Source of the DNA: Flavipsychrobacter sp.
Lineage (GTDB): Bacteria; Bacteroidota; Bacteroidia; Chitinophagales; Chitinophagaceae
Assembly (NCBI GenBank): GCA_017849575.1
Contig: JAFIGV010000007.1
Coordinates: 62,001-126,000 of the forward strand
Length of the DNA stretch: 64,000 nucleotides
Direction: 5' to 3'
Shown here: piece after piece, positions 1 to 10,200 of the stretch
How the letters are laid out: each line of letters starts with the position of its first letter
Numbering within the stretch: position 1 is the first letter of the stretch
The notes under the pieces: model-generated
What the model saw: only the letters and a program-made list of their open reading frames with translations
The model's database searches: none
Told to the model about the DNA's origin: nothing
Position numbers and translations under genes: made by a program

Positions 1-1
1 C

Positions 2-973
2 TTTACCGGTTCCTGCGCCTATGTGGGACATCAGGATGGCGATACTTCGCTTTATACTTATCACGGCGAAACCAATATCTTTTATTCCATGTCTCAGAAA
101 AAAGCAGATTTTATGCTTTGGCTCGGAGACAACTGGTATCTCGACGAACCCGAATGGGAGAGCGTGGAGGGCCTGAAGAAGAAAGCACACTATGCCCGAA
201 CTGTGAAGACCTTGCAGCCCCTCATCAAGATGCACCTGCCCGAGTATGCTATCTGGGACGACCATGATTATGGACCCGACCAGAGCAATAAAAACTATCC
301 GTTAAAAAGAGAGAGCCGGGAAATTTTTATGGACACCTGGCCCGACAACCCGTCCTACGGCGAAGATGGTGAGGGAATCTATACCAGTTTTATAAAGGCG
401 GACGTACAATTTATTTTGCTCGATGACCGCTGGTTTCGAGACCGGGACAGCAAATGGGACTATGGCTTATTTAAACCCAATCCCAACAAACGTATGTTTG
501 GCGAAAAACAAATGCAATGGCTCAAACGCAAACTTCTGGAAGACAGCAATGTTCATTTTCGCATCATCGTCAATGGCAGCCAAATGATCAATCCGCTGGC
601 CAAAGGAGATTGTTTTGCACACTTTCCGGTAGAATACAATGACCTTCTGAATTTCATCAGCGAAAACGGTGTGAAAGGCGTGATGTTTCTTTCGGGCGAC
701 CGTCATTACAGCGAGATCATCAGGCTTGACCGCAAGGGAACCTATCCGCTTTATGACGTAACCGTGTCGCCACTGACCTCTACACCAGACCCGGTGAAGG
801 GACGCGAAAAACACAGTCGCTACAGGGTAAACGGTTCTTATTTTCCGCAGCATAATTTTTCCATCTTCTCCTTTACCGGTGATGCTGAAAACAGAAAACT
901 CTCCGTACACTTTTTTGACGTGGACGGCAGGGAATTATTTCATTGGACAATAGCTGCCAGGGACCTACAATAA
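2..973 (+). CDS. PhoD-like alkaline phosphatase, C-terminal part
   Basis: C-terminal part of a PhoD-type metallophosphoesterase. The frame is open through the left edge of the window, so the N-terminus and any export signal are missing. Family motifs are visible in order: GSCAY just inside the edge, LGDNWY, WDDHDYG, NGSQ and LSGDRHYSE, which supply the Asp, Asn and His ligands of the metal centre. PhoD enzymes are exported phosphomono/diesterases that release phosphate from organic esters. The gene ends 7 bp from convergent dnaX. It adds to the phosphate theme of this end of the window but lies on the opposite strand to the ppk1 operon, so it is not part of it. The family call is secure; the substrate and cell location are not shown. 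Confidence 0.9.
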   Translation, partial: FTGSCAYVGHQDGDTSLYTYHGETNIFYSMSQKKADFMLWLGDNWYLDEPEWESVEGLKKKAHYARTVKTLQPLIKMHLPEYAIWDDHDYGPDQSNKNYPLKRESREIFMDTWPDNPSYGEDGEGIYTSFIKADVQFILLDDRWFRDRDSKWDYGLFKPNPNKRMFGEKQMQWLKRKLLEDSNVHFRIIVNGSQMINPLAKGDCFAHFPVEYNDLLNFISENGVKGVMFLSGDRHYSEIIRLDRKGTYPLYDVTVSPLTSTPDPVKGREKHSRYRVNGSYFPQHNFSIFSFTGDAENRKLSVHFFDVDGRELFHWTIAARDLQ

Positions 974-980
974 GCTTGTG

Positions 981-2714
981 TCAGTACTCGATCTGTAGAT
1001 TGAGGCTATCTTTTAACGTACGGAGGTTGGGATTTTTGGCGGCGAGCACATCGAATATCTCCGTTTTGGAAAGAACGGCGGGCTGTGCCTGCTGCAATGA
1101 TGGATCTTGACGCACTTCTGTAGTCACCCTCACCATGATGCCGGTACGGCTGCGATAAAAATCAATGAGCTGATTGCGCTGTTCTTTGGCATACTCTTCC
1201 GTCAGTTCGTTAGGCGCCACCAGCCTGAGCTCATCAGCTCCCGCCACTTCTACTTTCATTGCCGAGAACTGGGCATGAAAGACACTTTTGTTGTCTGCTT
1301 GTAGTTGCTGTTTATACTGTTCGTAGAGTGCGGTAGCCACTTCTTCGGTAAGTTCTTTTTTTTCTTCTACCACTGGTGCAGCGCTGGAGACTGCCGCATC
1401 TATATCTTCCATCAAGCCCTTGCTGATGCGCCTGTTGTTGCCGGAAGCCGGCTTGCCGGGTATGGAAGTCGTCTGCGGCCGCGCACTTTCATTGGGCCGG
1501 GGTGCTTCTGTTGCCGGCGAAGAAACGGCCACGGCTGGCGTGGGTTTAGGAGCCGCAGATATTGCCGGCGATGCTACGACCCGATCATCGTTTTTTTTTA
1601 CATCAGCCAATTGGGTGGCCTGCAGCAGATAGCAGAGACGGATCAGGCAAAGCTCCACATGCAAACGCTTGCTGCGGGCGTTCTTGTAGCCCAGTTCCGC
1701 GTCATTGAGCACATTAAGTGCAGACAGTACAAATGACGGCGGCATCTGGTTGGCCTTTTCATAATATACAGGCTTATGATCGTTGGGCACATCAAGCAGC
1801 CGCACCATACGCTGGTCTTTACAAAGCAGCAGGTTACGAAGATGCTCAGCCAGACCTTCCAGAATGACAATACCTTCAAAACCGCGCTCCAGTACGGCAT
1901 CAAGTTCCAGCAAGGTACTGCTCACGTCCTGGCTCAGCAGAAAATCTGTGAGCTTGAAGTAGAAGTCTGCATCGAGCATGTTAAGATGCTCCATGGTAGC
2001 GGTGTACGTAAGCTGCCCGTTGGTGAAACTGGCAATACGGTCGAGCATGGATAGTGCATCGCGCATGCAGCCCTCACTCTTTTGGGCTATGATATGCAAT
2101 GCCGCTTCCTGTGCAATCATTCCCTCGCGGCTGGCAATGCCCTGCAAATGCTGCACAATGTCCTGCAAGGTGATCCGCTTAAAGTCGAAGATCTGGCAAC
2201 GACTTAAAATCGTAGGAAGAATCTTGTGTTTTTCTGTAGTAGCAAGTATAAAGATCGCATAGGGAGGCGGCTCTTCGAGGGTCTTCAGAAAAGCATTGAA
2301 GGCTTGCGTGGTGAGCATGTGCACCTCGTCAATAATGTAGATCTTATACTTTCCCTGCTGCGGCGCAAACCGTACCTGATTGACTAATTCGCGGATATCA
2401 TCCACACTGTTGTTGCTTGCGGCATCGAGTTCAAAAATGTTGAAAGAAGCGTTGTTTCGAAAGCTCTGGCAGCTCACGCAAACATTGCAGGCCTCCATAT
2501 CGGGCGTGGGATTTTCGCAATTGATTGTCTTAGAGAGAATGCGTGCGCAGGTAGTCTTCCCCACCCCTCTGGGCCCGCAAAAAAGATAGGCATGGGCAAG
2601 ATGCTGATGCCGGATGGCATTTTTTAGGGTAGTGGTGATATGTTCCTGACCCACCACCGTGTCAAAGGTTTGTGGGCGGTATTTGCGTGCGGATACAATA
2701 TAATTTTCAGCCAT
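981..2714 (-). CDS. dnaX: DNA polymerase III subunit gamma/tau
   Basis: Clamp-loader ATPase of the replicative polymerase, 577 aa. The AAA+ core is complete: Walker A GPRGVGKTT at residues 47-55, zinc cysteines C66, C76, C79 and C82, Walker B DEVH at 129-132 and the SRC arginine-finger motif at 171-173. A Pro/Ala-rich linker follows from about residue 380, then a tau-type C-terminal region to 577. An uninterrupted run of nine A residues on the coding strand (positions 1599-1591) covers codons 372-375, just after the collar domain; slippage of one base either way meets a stop within a few codons (see findings). The gene lies 86 bp downstream of the cyclase gene on the same strand and could be the last gene of that operon, though the gap leaves room for its own promoter. 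Confidence 0.97.
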   Translation of the reverse strand: MAENYIVSARKYRPQTFDTVVGQEHITTTLKNAIRHQHLAHAYLFCGPRGVGKTTCARILSKTINCENPTPDMEACNVCVSCQSFRNNASFNIFELDAASNNSVDDIRELVNQVRFAPQQGKYKIYIIDEVHMLTTQAFNAFLKTLEEPPPYAIFILATTEKHKILPTILSRCQIFDFKRITLQDIVQHLQGIASREGMIAQEAALHIIAQKSEGCMRDALSMLDRIASFTNGQLTYTATMEHLNMLDADFYFKLTDFLLSQDVSSTLLELDAVLERGFEGIVILEGLAEHLRNLLLCKDQRMVRLLDVPNDHKPVYYEKANQMPPSFVLSALNVLNDAELGYKNARSKRLHVELCLIRLCYLLQATQLADVKKNDDRVVASPAISAAPKPTPAVAVSSPATEAPRPNESARPQTTSIPGKPASGNNRRISKGLMEDIDAAVSSAAPVVEEKKELTEEVATALYEQYKQQLQADNKSVFHAQFSAMKVEVAGADELRLVAPNELTEEYAKEQRNQLIDFYRSRTGIMVRVTTEVRQDPSLQQAQPAVLSKTEIFDVLAAKNPNLRTLKDSLNLQIEY

Positions 2715-2800
2715 TTAGCCAGTGCTCTTCACCCAAAAGTAACGAGCCGGCAGGAAAAAGAAAAAACCATGTTAAGCGTGGGAAGCTATGCGGAAAATAT

Positions 2801-3904
2801 TCAGATTTTAAGTGCAAAAAGTTCAATCCGCGTGCTCTTGCCTTTCAGTTCGAATTCGCCAAGGCTTTCCGACTGCCACTCTTTAAGATCCATATGTTCC
2901 ATAAAGTTTTTGGACACAATAAACTTGTGATTGAGCTCTGTGCATGCGGTTCGGATACGGGCAGTGGTGTTCATCGTATCGCCGCTCATGGCCAGGTCTT
3001 TCTTAATGATGCCAATCTCTCCGACGGTAACATCACCAAGGTGAATGCCGGCTTTGAACTCCGGAATCAGCGCATACTTTCTTCTAAAATCCTGACTACG
3101 ACGCTGTATTGCCGTACGGGCCGCAATGACTGCCTGCAAACATTGATGCATGTTCTTTTCGGAATATCGCCAGGACACCACCACCTCATCACCTACATAC
3201 TGATAAATACTGCCGTTGTTTTCCAGCAAGGCCATAGAAATGCCCGCTATAAAGTCCCGGATGAACAGAAAGTAATGGTGATGGCCGAGCTGTTCTGCAA
3301 TGGGCGTAGAATCTTTCAGATCGAGAAACATGATGATCCGCTTCTCTACTTTCGGAGTAAGATATCGGCCCAACAGAATATCTACAAAAACGCCGGGAGA
3401 ATATTTTTCGTTGATCTCGATGAGCAACTGCGTAATGAGAAAAATGATCAACCAGGTGGACATTTTATCGAAGATCCAGGCTCGGTGCAGCACTTCGCCC
3501 CTGAAATTGAGCAAGCTCTGTTGAAAAGATACATGCAGCGTGAATAAGGAGTAGCTGACGTGCATGATAAAATTCATACAGAAGGATGCCACAATCAGCA
3601 CCAGGGTTTTAGCGAGAAAAACGATAAGTAACGAATGGCGACGGAACATGGTGCGCAGGCGGAACACCAGGAGATTTCCCATGAAGACCCCCATGATAAA
3701 GTCCACAAAAGCGCGAAACAACACAGCACCCGGCGTGATAAAAACAAAAACCGAATCGGGTCGTTCGTCATACGGGCGATACATAAAACGAACCCACGAA
3801 AAAACATCAATAAGCGTCCATGCACAGGCGATGATAAGAACCCATTTATACCGGTATCGCCGGATGACGGAAAATCTTCTTCGTATGTCGGTTATTAAAG
3901 TCAT
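2801..3904 (-). CDS. membrane class III nucleotidyl cyclase
   Basis: Class III adenylate/guanylate-cyclase-type protein, 367 aa. Four hydrophobic segments (about 20-38, 60-82, 91-117, 147-163) precede the catalytic domain (about 186-367). Both metal aspartates are present, D195 in FLDLKDST and D239 in YQYVGDE, as are the transition-state pair N312 and R316 in NTTAR, so catalysis is plausible. The base-selecting positions are not canonical: Gln235 replaces the usual Lys and Ala305 sits where Asp or Thr is expected, so the product (cAMP, cGMP or a pyrimidine cNMP) cannot be read from sequence. The start codon overlaps the ppk1 stop by 4 bp, which implies translational coupling. This 4-TM cyclase family is, to my knowledge, widespread in Bacteroidota. 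Its position beside an HD-PycTM protein suggests a signalling pair; that is inference. Confidence 0.88.
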   Translation of the reverse strand: MTLITDIRRRFSVIRRYRYKWVLIIACAWTLIDVFSWVRFMYRPYDERPDSVFVFITPGAVLFRAFVDFIMGVFMGNLLVFRLRTMFRRHSLLIVFLAKTLVLIVASFCMNFIMHVSYSLFTLHVSFQQSLLNFRGEVLHRAWIFDKMSTWLIIFLITQLLIEINEKYSPGVFVDILLGRYLTPKVEKRIIMFLDLKDSTPIAEQLGHHHYFLFIRDFIAGISMALLENNGSIYQYVGDEVVVSWRYSEKNMHQCLQAVIAARTAIQRRSQDFRRKYALIPEFKAGIHLGDVTVGEIGIIKKDLAMSGDTMNTTARIRTACTELNHKFIVSKNFMEHMDLKEWQSESLGEFELKGKSTRIELFALKI

Positions 3905-5949
3905 CCCTTGTGCTTCAGATAGTCAAAAATCTCCTGTTGTGCATTGTGCCGGCCTTCCGTCTCTGGCAGGCGCTGCTGGGTCATATCCGGCATCAGGCGT
4001 ACGGCTTTGTCGGTATCTCGCCATTGTATGCCGAAGTATTCGATCAGAACATTTTTGTGTTCTGCTTCGTCGAGCACGGTGCATACCTCCACCCGCCGGC
4101 GAAGATTCCGGGTCATCCAGTCGGATGAACCCATTATGACAGTAGCCTCCTCGTCAGAACCGAAAATGAAGAACCGGGAGTGCTCCAGATAACGATCTAC
4201 GATTCGCCGCACTTCTATGTGCTCACTCTGCCCTTGCACGCCCGGCACCAGGCAACAGATACTACGGACCAGCAGTTGGATCCTGACCCCGGCGCGACTG
4301 GCTTTGTAGAGCAGAGATATCATGTAGGGTTCTTCCAGATTATTCAGCTTGATACGAATCATTCCTGATCTGCCTTCGCTCATTTTTTGAATCTCCCCTG
4401 CGATCAGCGCTTCAAAACGGTCGATCATATTGATTTGCGACACCAGCAGTTTTTCAAAGCCGGAAGCATGTTTTCCTTTGGGTTGTTTGCCTTTTTCCAA
4501 AAAGAGAAATAATGTGCCAAGCTCCCGACAGGTAGGTCCGTCGGCGGTAAACAAGGTGTGATCTGTGTAAATTCCCGCTGTTTTTTCGTTAAAATTTCCG
4601 GTGCTCAGGATGGCATAGCTCCGCGAACCACCCTTGCTCTGGCGATGTACGAGCGCTATTTTGGAGTGAACTTTTACCTCCGGAATATTGTAGATAATCT
4701 GTACACCGGCCTGCTCCATTTCGCGTCCCCAGCGAATGTTATTGGCTTCATCAAACCTGGCTTTCAATTCCAAAAAAACGGTCACTTTTTTACCGTTTCT
4801 GGCCGCGTTCATCAGCGCCCGGACAATAATGGATTCCGAGGCAACCCTGTACAAGGTCACCTTCACTTCAGTTACAAAAGGATCAACCGCAGCCTGGCTA
4901 AAAAATATTAAAACGGGGCTATAAGACTCGTAAGGAAAATGCAAAAGGAAGCTGCGTTCTTCGATAGCACGAAACAGATCGGTACAGGTGCTGAGCCGCG
5001 CCGGGAGCAAGGGTGTCCGTGCCGTAAAACAGAGATTCGGGTCGTGTACCTGCAGGTCCATCAAATCTTTAAGATTGTGGTACCTGCCCCCGCAAAACAT
5101 TTCGTCGTAAGAGATACCGAGATAAGAAGAAAGGAAGAGCAAAACATTGTCGGGCATTGTGTCTTCATACAGCAGACGAGAGGGAGCGCCAAAATCTCTT
5201 CTTTTTAACTGGCGCTCAATTGCTGACAGAATATTTTTCTCAAATCGCTCTTCAAGGTGCAGGTCGGCATTGCGATTCAGCTTTATGGCATAACAACCCA
5301 AACACTCAAAGCCGGGAAAGATATAGTGCAGATGTGCACGGATCATATCGTCAAGAAAAACGATATACTGATGACCCTCGATTGGGCTCAGGCTCCAAAG
5401 CCTCGGCACAGGACCCGCCGGTATTTTCAAAATGGCGTACTGCAGCACGTCCTGCCCCGTTTGCTGTAGTAAGCAGACCAGATAGAGCTGGTTGTTCTCG
5501 GGAATAAACACTGTCGCATCGCGCTCGCTTAGCAATACCGGTTGCAGATAGGCCAGTATCTCCGACAAAAACAATTGCCTTACCTCGGTCGCGTGTTCCT
5601 CCGGAAAAGGCTGGTGATAACAGAGTGTAACGCCCTGCTGGTGAAGCGCCGGAATAAGTTGCTTTTGAAGTATTTCACCAAAACGGGTCTGCTGTCTTCG
5701 GATCTCTTCCTGAACTTTCGCTGCCACTATCTCTTCATCTTCACCAAGCCATTTCCGTTTTGTTTTTTTTCCCAGTGCACTGAGCGCAGCTAATTCGGGA
5801 TATCGTACTCGAAAGAACTCGTCGAGATTGGATGAGAAAATGGCTAAAAAACGAAAGCGCTCAAGCAGCGGCACGTCTGCACAGGCTGCTTCATGAAGCA
5901 CCCTTTCATTAAATCCCAGCCAGCTCAAATCCCGGTTATACACAATCAT
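3901..5949 (-). CDS. ppk1: polyphosphate kinase 1
   Basis: Reversibly transfers the gamma phosphate of ATP to inorganic polyphosphate. The 682-aa length fits PPK1. The N-terminus YNRDLSWLGFNERVL and the region with the autophosphorylated histidine (KVHSK, H428) are clear, as are the second catalytic histidine (H590 in LEHSRFFIFG) and the late motif GSSDWMTRNL near 607-615. It is 12 bp downstream of the HD-PycTM gene and overlaps the cyclase gene by 4 bp, so the three are almost surely co-transcribed. No exopolyphosphatase (Ppx/GppA) gene lies beside it, where one is often found; the HD protein or the exported phosphoesterase upstream may fill that place, which is inference. Confidence 0.97.
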   Translation of the reverse strand: MIVYNRDLSWLGFNERVLHEAACADVPLLERFRFLAIFSSNLDEFFRVRYPELAALSALGKKTKRKWLGEDEEIVAAKVQEEIRRQQTRFGEILQKQLIPALHQQGVTLCYHQPFPEEHATEVRQLFLSEILAYLQPVLLSERDATVFIPENNQLYLVCLLQQTGQDVLQYAILKIPAGPVPRLWSLSPIEGHQYIVFLDDMIRAHLHYIFPGFECLGCYAIKLNRNADLHLEERFEKNILSAIERQLKRRDFGAPSRLLYEDTMPDNVLLFLSSYLGISYDEMFCGGRYHNLKDLMDLQVHDPNLCFTARTPLLPARLSTCTDLFRAIEERSFLLHFPYESYSPVLIFFSQAAVDPFVTEVKVTLYRVASESIIVRALMNAARNGKKVTVFLELKARFDEANNIRWGREMEQAGVQIIYNIPEVKVHSKIALVHRQSKGGSRSYAILSTGNFNEKTAGIYTDHTLFTADGPTCRELGTLFLFLEKGKQPKGKHASGFEKLLVSQINMIDRFEALIAGEIQKMSEGRSGMIRIKLNNLEEPYMISLLYKASRAGVRIQLLVRSICCLVPGVQGQSEHIEVRRIVDRYLEHSRFFIFGSDEEATVIMGSSDWMTRNLRRRVEVCTVLDEAEHKNVLIEYFGIQWRDTDKAVRLMPDMTQQRLPETEGRHNAQQEIFDYLKHKG

Positions 5950-5961
5950 TTGCTACTTGTC

Positions 5962-7200
5962 TTATAGGGGCGCACCCGAAGGCATACGTACGGTGGTCAC
6001 ATCGGCCGGCGACTTCAGGAGCACTGCCAGGGTAAATGCAAGAACGGCAATGAGAATACCCACCATAAAAACAGAATAGGCCAGTCGGATGAGTTTGTAT
6101 TTCCGACCCAGCACTACGCCAAGCTGATGAATATCTTTGACGAGGGTGTTGTAGAGATAGTCCTTATCATGCATCATCACGTTCATGGCCCACTCGTATT
6201 CTTCTACTGAGGATTTATAGAAGTTCCCGAAGAAGAGTAGGTTGATCCGTTTACTCATGACATCGGCTTTCGAGAAACGTCCTTCGCTCACCTTCGGTCG
6301 TGTAGCCATGATGGCGATTACAACTGTAGCCACGGAAAAGCTCAAAAACAAAATGGTGGGAACAGTGAGGTATGGCTCGGTTTCCAGCTTGCGTACCAGC
6401 ACACTCAGGATCACGGAGATAATGATGGAATTGACCGAAATGAGAATATTGGCTTTGCCATCGGCCATATCACTGAGACGGAGGTGATTTTCGGAGGTGA
6501 GTCGCAACATCGTCTGTATGCCGCGGGCCACAAGGCTTTGTCGGGCCTTTACGATCTTAGGATCATCGGGGTTTGCTTCATTGTCTTTGTTCAGTGACTG
6601 GTTTACGGCCTTCAGATATTTTCTGCGTGCCTTTTCGATGTTCTCCATTTTACCTTCATGGAGCAGCACCTGACAATACGATGTAAAAAAATGGTGGCGT
6701 TCCAGCAGCTCAAGGGTATTGCGCTCCCAGTCGATAGTGAAGGTGTTATACCCCCTTGCGAGATATTCCTTCTTAATAAGCTTGTTGGTCTTCTTAAAAT
6801 CTTTTGTACCAAAGTGAAAAGTGTCTGCGTCACAAATAATTTCTTCAAGCAATCCCTCCGGGTTATGGGGTATCTGTGTGGCCCGGATACAGGCCGAAGC
6901 TGTGGCTACGATGTCTTCATCCATCGATAGGTCTTTTAAAAAGTCCTGCATCAGTTCAATGCTTTTCTCTTCGTGCACCCCGATGTCGGCAAACAGGTGC
7001 CCCGTGTCGTGAAACCAGGCTGCTGCATACAAGGCCATCATTTCCTTATCCTTCACCTGATAGTGGGCGGCTATCTCCTGCGCCCGTTCCACCACCTGCC
7101 GGGTATGGTCGAGATTGTGATAGTGCAGATGCTCGTGCGGATATTCTTCGAACATGTGGGTGACGTGCGCCGCTATCTTTGCATATAAGGAGTCATTCAT
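5962..7200 (-). CDS. HD-domain protein fused to Pycsar-effector TM domain (PycTM, DUF5706)
   Basis: Two-part protein of 412 aa. Residues about 1-190 form an HD-type phosphohydrolase with its metal ligands in place: H32 in NLDHT, H64-D65 in AWFHDTGH and D124/D126 in ICDAD. Residues about 225-400 match the PycTM/DUF5706 domain: MADGKANILISVN entering TM1 (252-270), TM2 (279-300), the soluble stretch FFGNFYKSSVEEYEW, then GRKYKLIRLAY leading into TM3 (371-396). PycTM domains act as membrane-disrupting effectors in Pycsar anti-phage systems when triggered by cCMP or cUMP; HD domains commonly hydrolyse cyclic nucleotides, (p)ppGpp or other phosphoesters. The gene is packed between the phosphoesterase-barrel gene (11 bp) and ppk1 (12 bp). 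The HD part might destroy the ligand of the TM part or signal to it; nothing in the sequence decides this. Domain calls are firm, function open. Confidence 0.88.
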   Translation of the reverse strand: MNDSLYAKIAAHVTHMFEEYPHEHLHYHNLDHTRQVVERAQEIAAHYQVKDKEMMALYAAAWFHDTGHLFADIGVHEEKSIELMQDFLKDLSMDEDIVATASACIRATQIPHNPEGLLEEIICDADTFHFGTKDFKKTNKLIKKEYLARGYNTFTIDWERNTLELLERHHFFTSYCQVLLHEGKMENIEKARRKYLKAVNQSLNKDNEANPDDPKIVKARQSLVARGIQTMLRLTSENHLRLSDMADGKANILISVNSIIISVILSVLVRKLETEPYLTVPTILFLSFSVATVVIAIMATRPKVSEGRFSKADVMSKRINLLFFGNFYKSSVEEYEWAMNVMMHDKDYLYNTLVKDIHQLGVVLGRKYKLIRLAYSVFMVGILIAVLAFTLAVLLKSPADVTTVRMPSGAPL

Positions 7201-7211
7201 GTCAGTCAGTT

Positions 7212-10200
7212 TTAGAAATAAAAGCTCAAACGGGTACCCAGTGAAAAATTGAACAGTGTCGCTTCCTCAGAACTAGCTATTGTTGCTGCAATGCTAAGCA
7301 GATCGAGTGGCAGGAAATAAACGCCACCGCCAAAGGCATTATGCCATTTCCCCGACTGATCGCCGGCCACCCACACCCTGCCAATATCATCGAAGCCGAG
7401 CACACCGAAAGATCCCGGCAGGATGGACGACCTTATCGTCAAAAGCTTATATCTCAATTCTACACTCGCATAAGCAAGAGATTTTCCCGAAAAGCGATTC
7501 TTTCGGAAGCCGCGCAGGTAATTGTTTGCACCAATGTTTAACGCCTGAAAAAACTCGTACTGGTCGGAGAAGATGTGGCCGCCACCGAGCTTCAGAATCA
7601 CAAGTGTTTTTTCAAAGTCCGCAAGGCTTGCGTAAACCGTCATATCCGACTGCAGGCGCCAGAGCGGGGTACTGTTGTTATTGATACCGGCATAATAACG
7701 CAACTGCGTATTCCAGGCCACACCCCTCGTGGGGTAAAATTCACTGTTGGTATTATTGACGTCTATATCCAGCCGGCCACCAATATAGGTCTTGCGTCCA
7801 TAAACACTTTGTGAGTCGAGCCCCAGTGCCGCAGGGTGTTCCATGATTTTATTCTTATTGTCGTCCTGCCGCATCCAATAGTGATAAAACGACGGACCGA
7901 TAGAGATGGAGAGCTTGTCTGTAAACAAGCGCGATCGCACCTGAAAATCGTTTTCGAAATATTTGTAGCGCACACGGTAGTAGCGCATTTTGGTGTCCTC
8001 GTCGCGCTCTGTTTCATTACCAAGACCGAAAAAATTATTGAGCACCGGATCATAAAAACTGCTGCTGATAATGATGTCGTTCTTCCGGAATACATTGTTG
8101 AATTCGCCGCGGTATTTGATGTTGAATGCTTCGTTGAACGGCGAGATCAGCGTTGAGAGTTTGTTGTCCGACTCGTAAGGATGCGAGCGAAACCCATGTG
8201 TGCGTACCCAAAAGCCGACACCCAGAAGTAAACCGTCTTCCATATTGAAACCCAGGTTTATCCGTGGAAATCGCGTAATGCCATAGTCATAGTCGTTGAT
8301 GTTATAATCATTTACCGACGGGTCATTGCTCCTTCTGTCTTTTGTGCGCCTACCTTCCTGAAGATAATTCTCACCTGAAGCCAGATCATAAACCAGCGTC
8401 TTCATTCTTCCCTCAATACGAAAACTGTCTATGCCTTTTCCGCCAATCAGCCGCACGCGCATACCCTTCTGCCCTTCGACCAAAAACCGGTCTTCTCCGT
8501 TGAGCCCATATAAACGGATCTCCTTGGTAACCCGTGGGTCAAACAGCCTGCTGTACACCAAAAGGCTGGTATCGCTTTTTTTCTTCCGTGCATATACCTG
8601 TACTTGTGTGCCGGTGTCTGTGCCGATGACATGAAAAAACTCGTCTTCGTTCGTACCGGTCACGTTTACCTTTCGGGCCAGAAAACGATAATATTTCATG
8701 ATTTGTCCTTCAAGATCCGCTCGCCTTGACTTAAGCCGGGCAGCCATCGTATCGCCGGATATAGGATAGATTTCTTTCGGCAGTTGACGCACTGCTGCAT
8801 CGATCACAGAATCGGTAACCTTCTCTTTGAATTTCCGGATGGCATTTCGCCAGTCCTGTTCCCCGAGACGGTTGAGAAAAAATCGGTCAAAGTTGCGTGC
8901 CGAATAGCCAAGTTCGCGAACCTTTTCAATCCGCGGCCGGAAGCCCCGCAGCATAGACAAGCGTTTTCGGGTAGCCCAGTCCATAATGGTACCGTCTGAG
9001 TTAAAAAACGCCTGATCGCGGTCTTTTGCTATCGGCTCATACAGTTTGCCAATACCCGTATCCATCACTGCCCATTTCCACTGGTCCATATGCCTGTCGA
9101 AATCGGCCACCAGCACGTCGAGTAGTCGTGCGGTAAGTACGGAATGCTGGTTCACAAGGTGGTCGTTGTCTTCCAGCATCTCGTTGATGATGTGGGTGGT
9201 GCTCTTTGCTTTCACGCCCCGGGGAACGGGGTCTTTGCGTTCAAGAAAACAAATTCGGTTGGCAAACAACCTGCGATAAACCCCTAAAGCCGGGTCGTCG
9301 GGAACAAAAAATACTTCGGGCTTTGCCTGAATGACCCCGGCAGCGCGGGCAAGAACCGGAACAACCATGGGCGCATAAGGATGAGATGCAGAGATCATAT
9401 CCTGCACCACGTCCTGAATCGGGCCGCCACGCAAGTTTTCCGGCAATACTTTTTCGGCATCTTTGTCGAGTGTGCGGAGTGCCCATTCGTTCCCCTGCTT
9501 ATCCTCCAGCTTCAGCGATTTAGTTTGTTTTCCACCCCCACGCCCCTGAATGGTAAAACCTCCTTTTTCAGTACTGATATTAAACTCCTTGAACATTACC
9601 GGTGTTGACCACTCCCTGCGGTAATTATCACCGAGCAATGACCTTCGGAAAATGCCGGTTTTATGATACTGCAAACTGGCCGGGGCATACACACTGTCGC
9701 GGTAGGTGTAAATAGGCTCTGTGCGAGGCAGTGTGTCTGACATGGGCGGCGGTGGTTCAAAGTTGAGAATGTCTTTTTTGAAGGCAAGTCCGGTGGAGTC
9801 TGGTCCGCAGGTGAAGAACTTGAGCGTTACATTCTTATTGTTCGACACCTCGAGCGTGGCAAACCCCAGTTGTGAGGCCAGGAATTCCGCGTTACGGCCT
9901 TTGGAAACACGGGTGTGTTTGCAGCCCGCACCGCTGATGATGGTGCTGATGTTGCTGTCTGCAAAATATTGCAGCGTGTGTTCGTGTCCATTGGCGATGA
10001 TGGTGTAGTGATGCCTGCGCACAACTTCCAGCACCCGTTTTACCATATCCTGATAAATGGGGTGCCTGATGTCCTGCGGAGTACCGAATACCCCTCTCGA
10101 AATGGGATAGAGAGATCCCAGAACCGGAAGCGGTATATAGAGATTGGGTCTGAGATCGGTGAAGGGAAAGAGATGTTGTTTCCAGGTATAATACCCCCCA

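Noticed and set aside
2672-3547. 291-codon open frame on the plus strand opposite the cyclase gene
   Set aside because: Antisense shadow of the cyclase; low-complexity composition and no motif.
2801-7200. Complete Pycsar anti-phage defence system
   Set aside because: Cyclase and effector are separated by ppk1, the effector has an HD domain and no visible cyclic-nucleotide-binding domain, and no mobile or other defence genes are near, so a defence label is not supported.
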